The notes beneath the pieces are model-generated. The model made no database searches, had not been told where the DNA came from, and saw nothing but the letters and a program-made list of their open reading frames with translations. The position numbers and the translations under genes are program-made. Shown here piece by piece: positions 63,995 to 64,000 of a stretch of DNA of 64,000 nucleotides; the first letter of the stretch is position 1, and the number at the start of each line of letters is the position of its first letter. Origin of the DNA: Plasmodiophora brassicae (lineage: Eukaryota; Endomyxa; Phytomyxea; Plasmodiophorida; Plasmodiophoridae); NCBI GenBank assembly GCA_039704465.1, contig JASFAU010000001.1, forward strand, positions 1,240,001 through 1,304,000, written 5' to 3'.

Positions 63995-64000
63995 TTACAG

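Noticed and set aside
1..64000. CRISPR arrays, operons, rRNA or tRNA genes
   Set aside because: No regularly spaced repeats, no co-directional tight gene runs and no conserved RNA motifs. The window is nuclear eukaryotic DNA.

Overview
The window is nuclear DNA from a compact, intron-rich, GC-rich eukaryotic microbe using the standard code (TAA, TAG and TGA all serve as stops). Genes lie a few hundred bases or less apart on both strands, and almost all are split by very short GT-AG introns (about 27-70 nt, often with a CTAAC/CTGAC-like branch site). AATAAA-type poly(A) signals follow several minus-strand genes. The gene set (cytoplasmic dynein intermediate chain, a cilia-associated CFAP418 homolog, PIEZO, a Slo-type K+ channel, mitochondrial HslU, a 7TM-RGS receptor) fits a flagellated, non-fungal, non-plant protist. 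My best guess is a plasmodiophorid-like rhizarian (SAR clade). That is inference from style and gene content, not proof. Nothing indicates bacterial, viral or organellar DNA.

Layout. 0-15 kb: a multi-pass membrane protein, WDR83/MORG1, mitochondrial HslU, dynein intermediate chain, a SPIDR-like DNA-repair scaffold, a decayed receptor fragment, a 7TM-RGS receptor, a TBC RabGAP and a VASt-like protein. 15-26 kb: a MAPR/neuferricin-like haem protein, a receiver-like + FWWh fusion, eIF4G, an F-box/beta-propeller protein, DNAJC9, a secreted acidic protein, an FSH-type serine hydrolase and a Tim17-like protein. 26-37 kb: small unknown genes, a TLC-domain protein, a three-finger CCCH protein, kinesin-8, a HEAT/TOG-like protein, a small helical protein, a NIPA Mg2+ transporter and an SCI1-like RS protein. 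37-54 kb: FIG4 phosphoinositide phosphatase, a complete ten-exon PIEZO channel, a probable retroelement 3' end, a Cys/His zinc-repeat protein, a complete Slo-type K+ channel, CFAP418 and an EFCAB11-like protein. 55-64 kb: TM9SF, an S28 serine peptidase, full-length mitochondrial sulfite oxidase and the 3' half of an ABCC transporter that leaves the window.

There are no operons. Shared themes are membrane and signalling proteins (PIEZO, Slo, 7TM-RGS, NIPA, ABCC, TM9SF), microtubule and cilium proteins (dynein IC, kinesin-8, CFAP418, FWWh, TOG-like) and mitochondrial proteins (HslU, Tim17-like, sulfite oxidase). Exon borders were placed by hand: a junction was accepted when GT/AG sites, reading phase and family alignment agreed. 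Coordinates span start codon to stop codon and include introns. Family comparisons come from memory of the families, not from searches.
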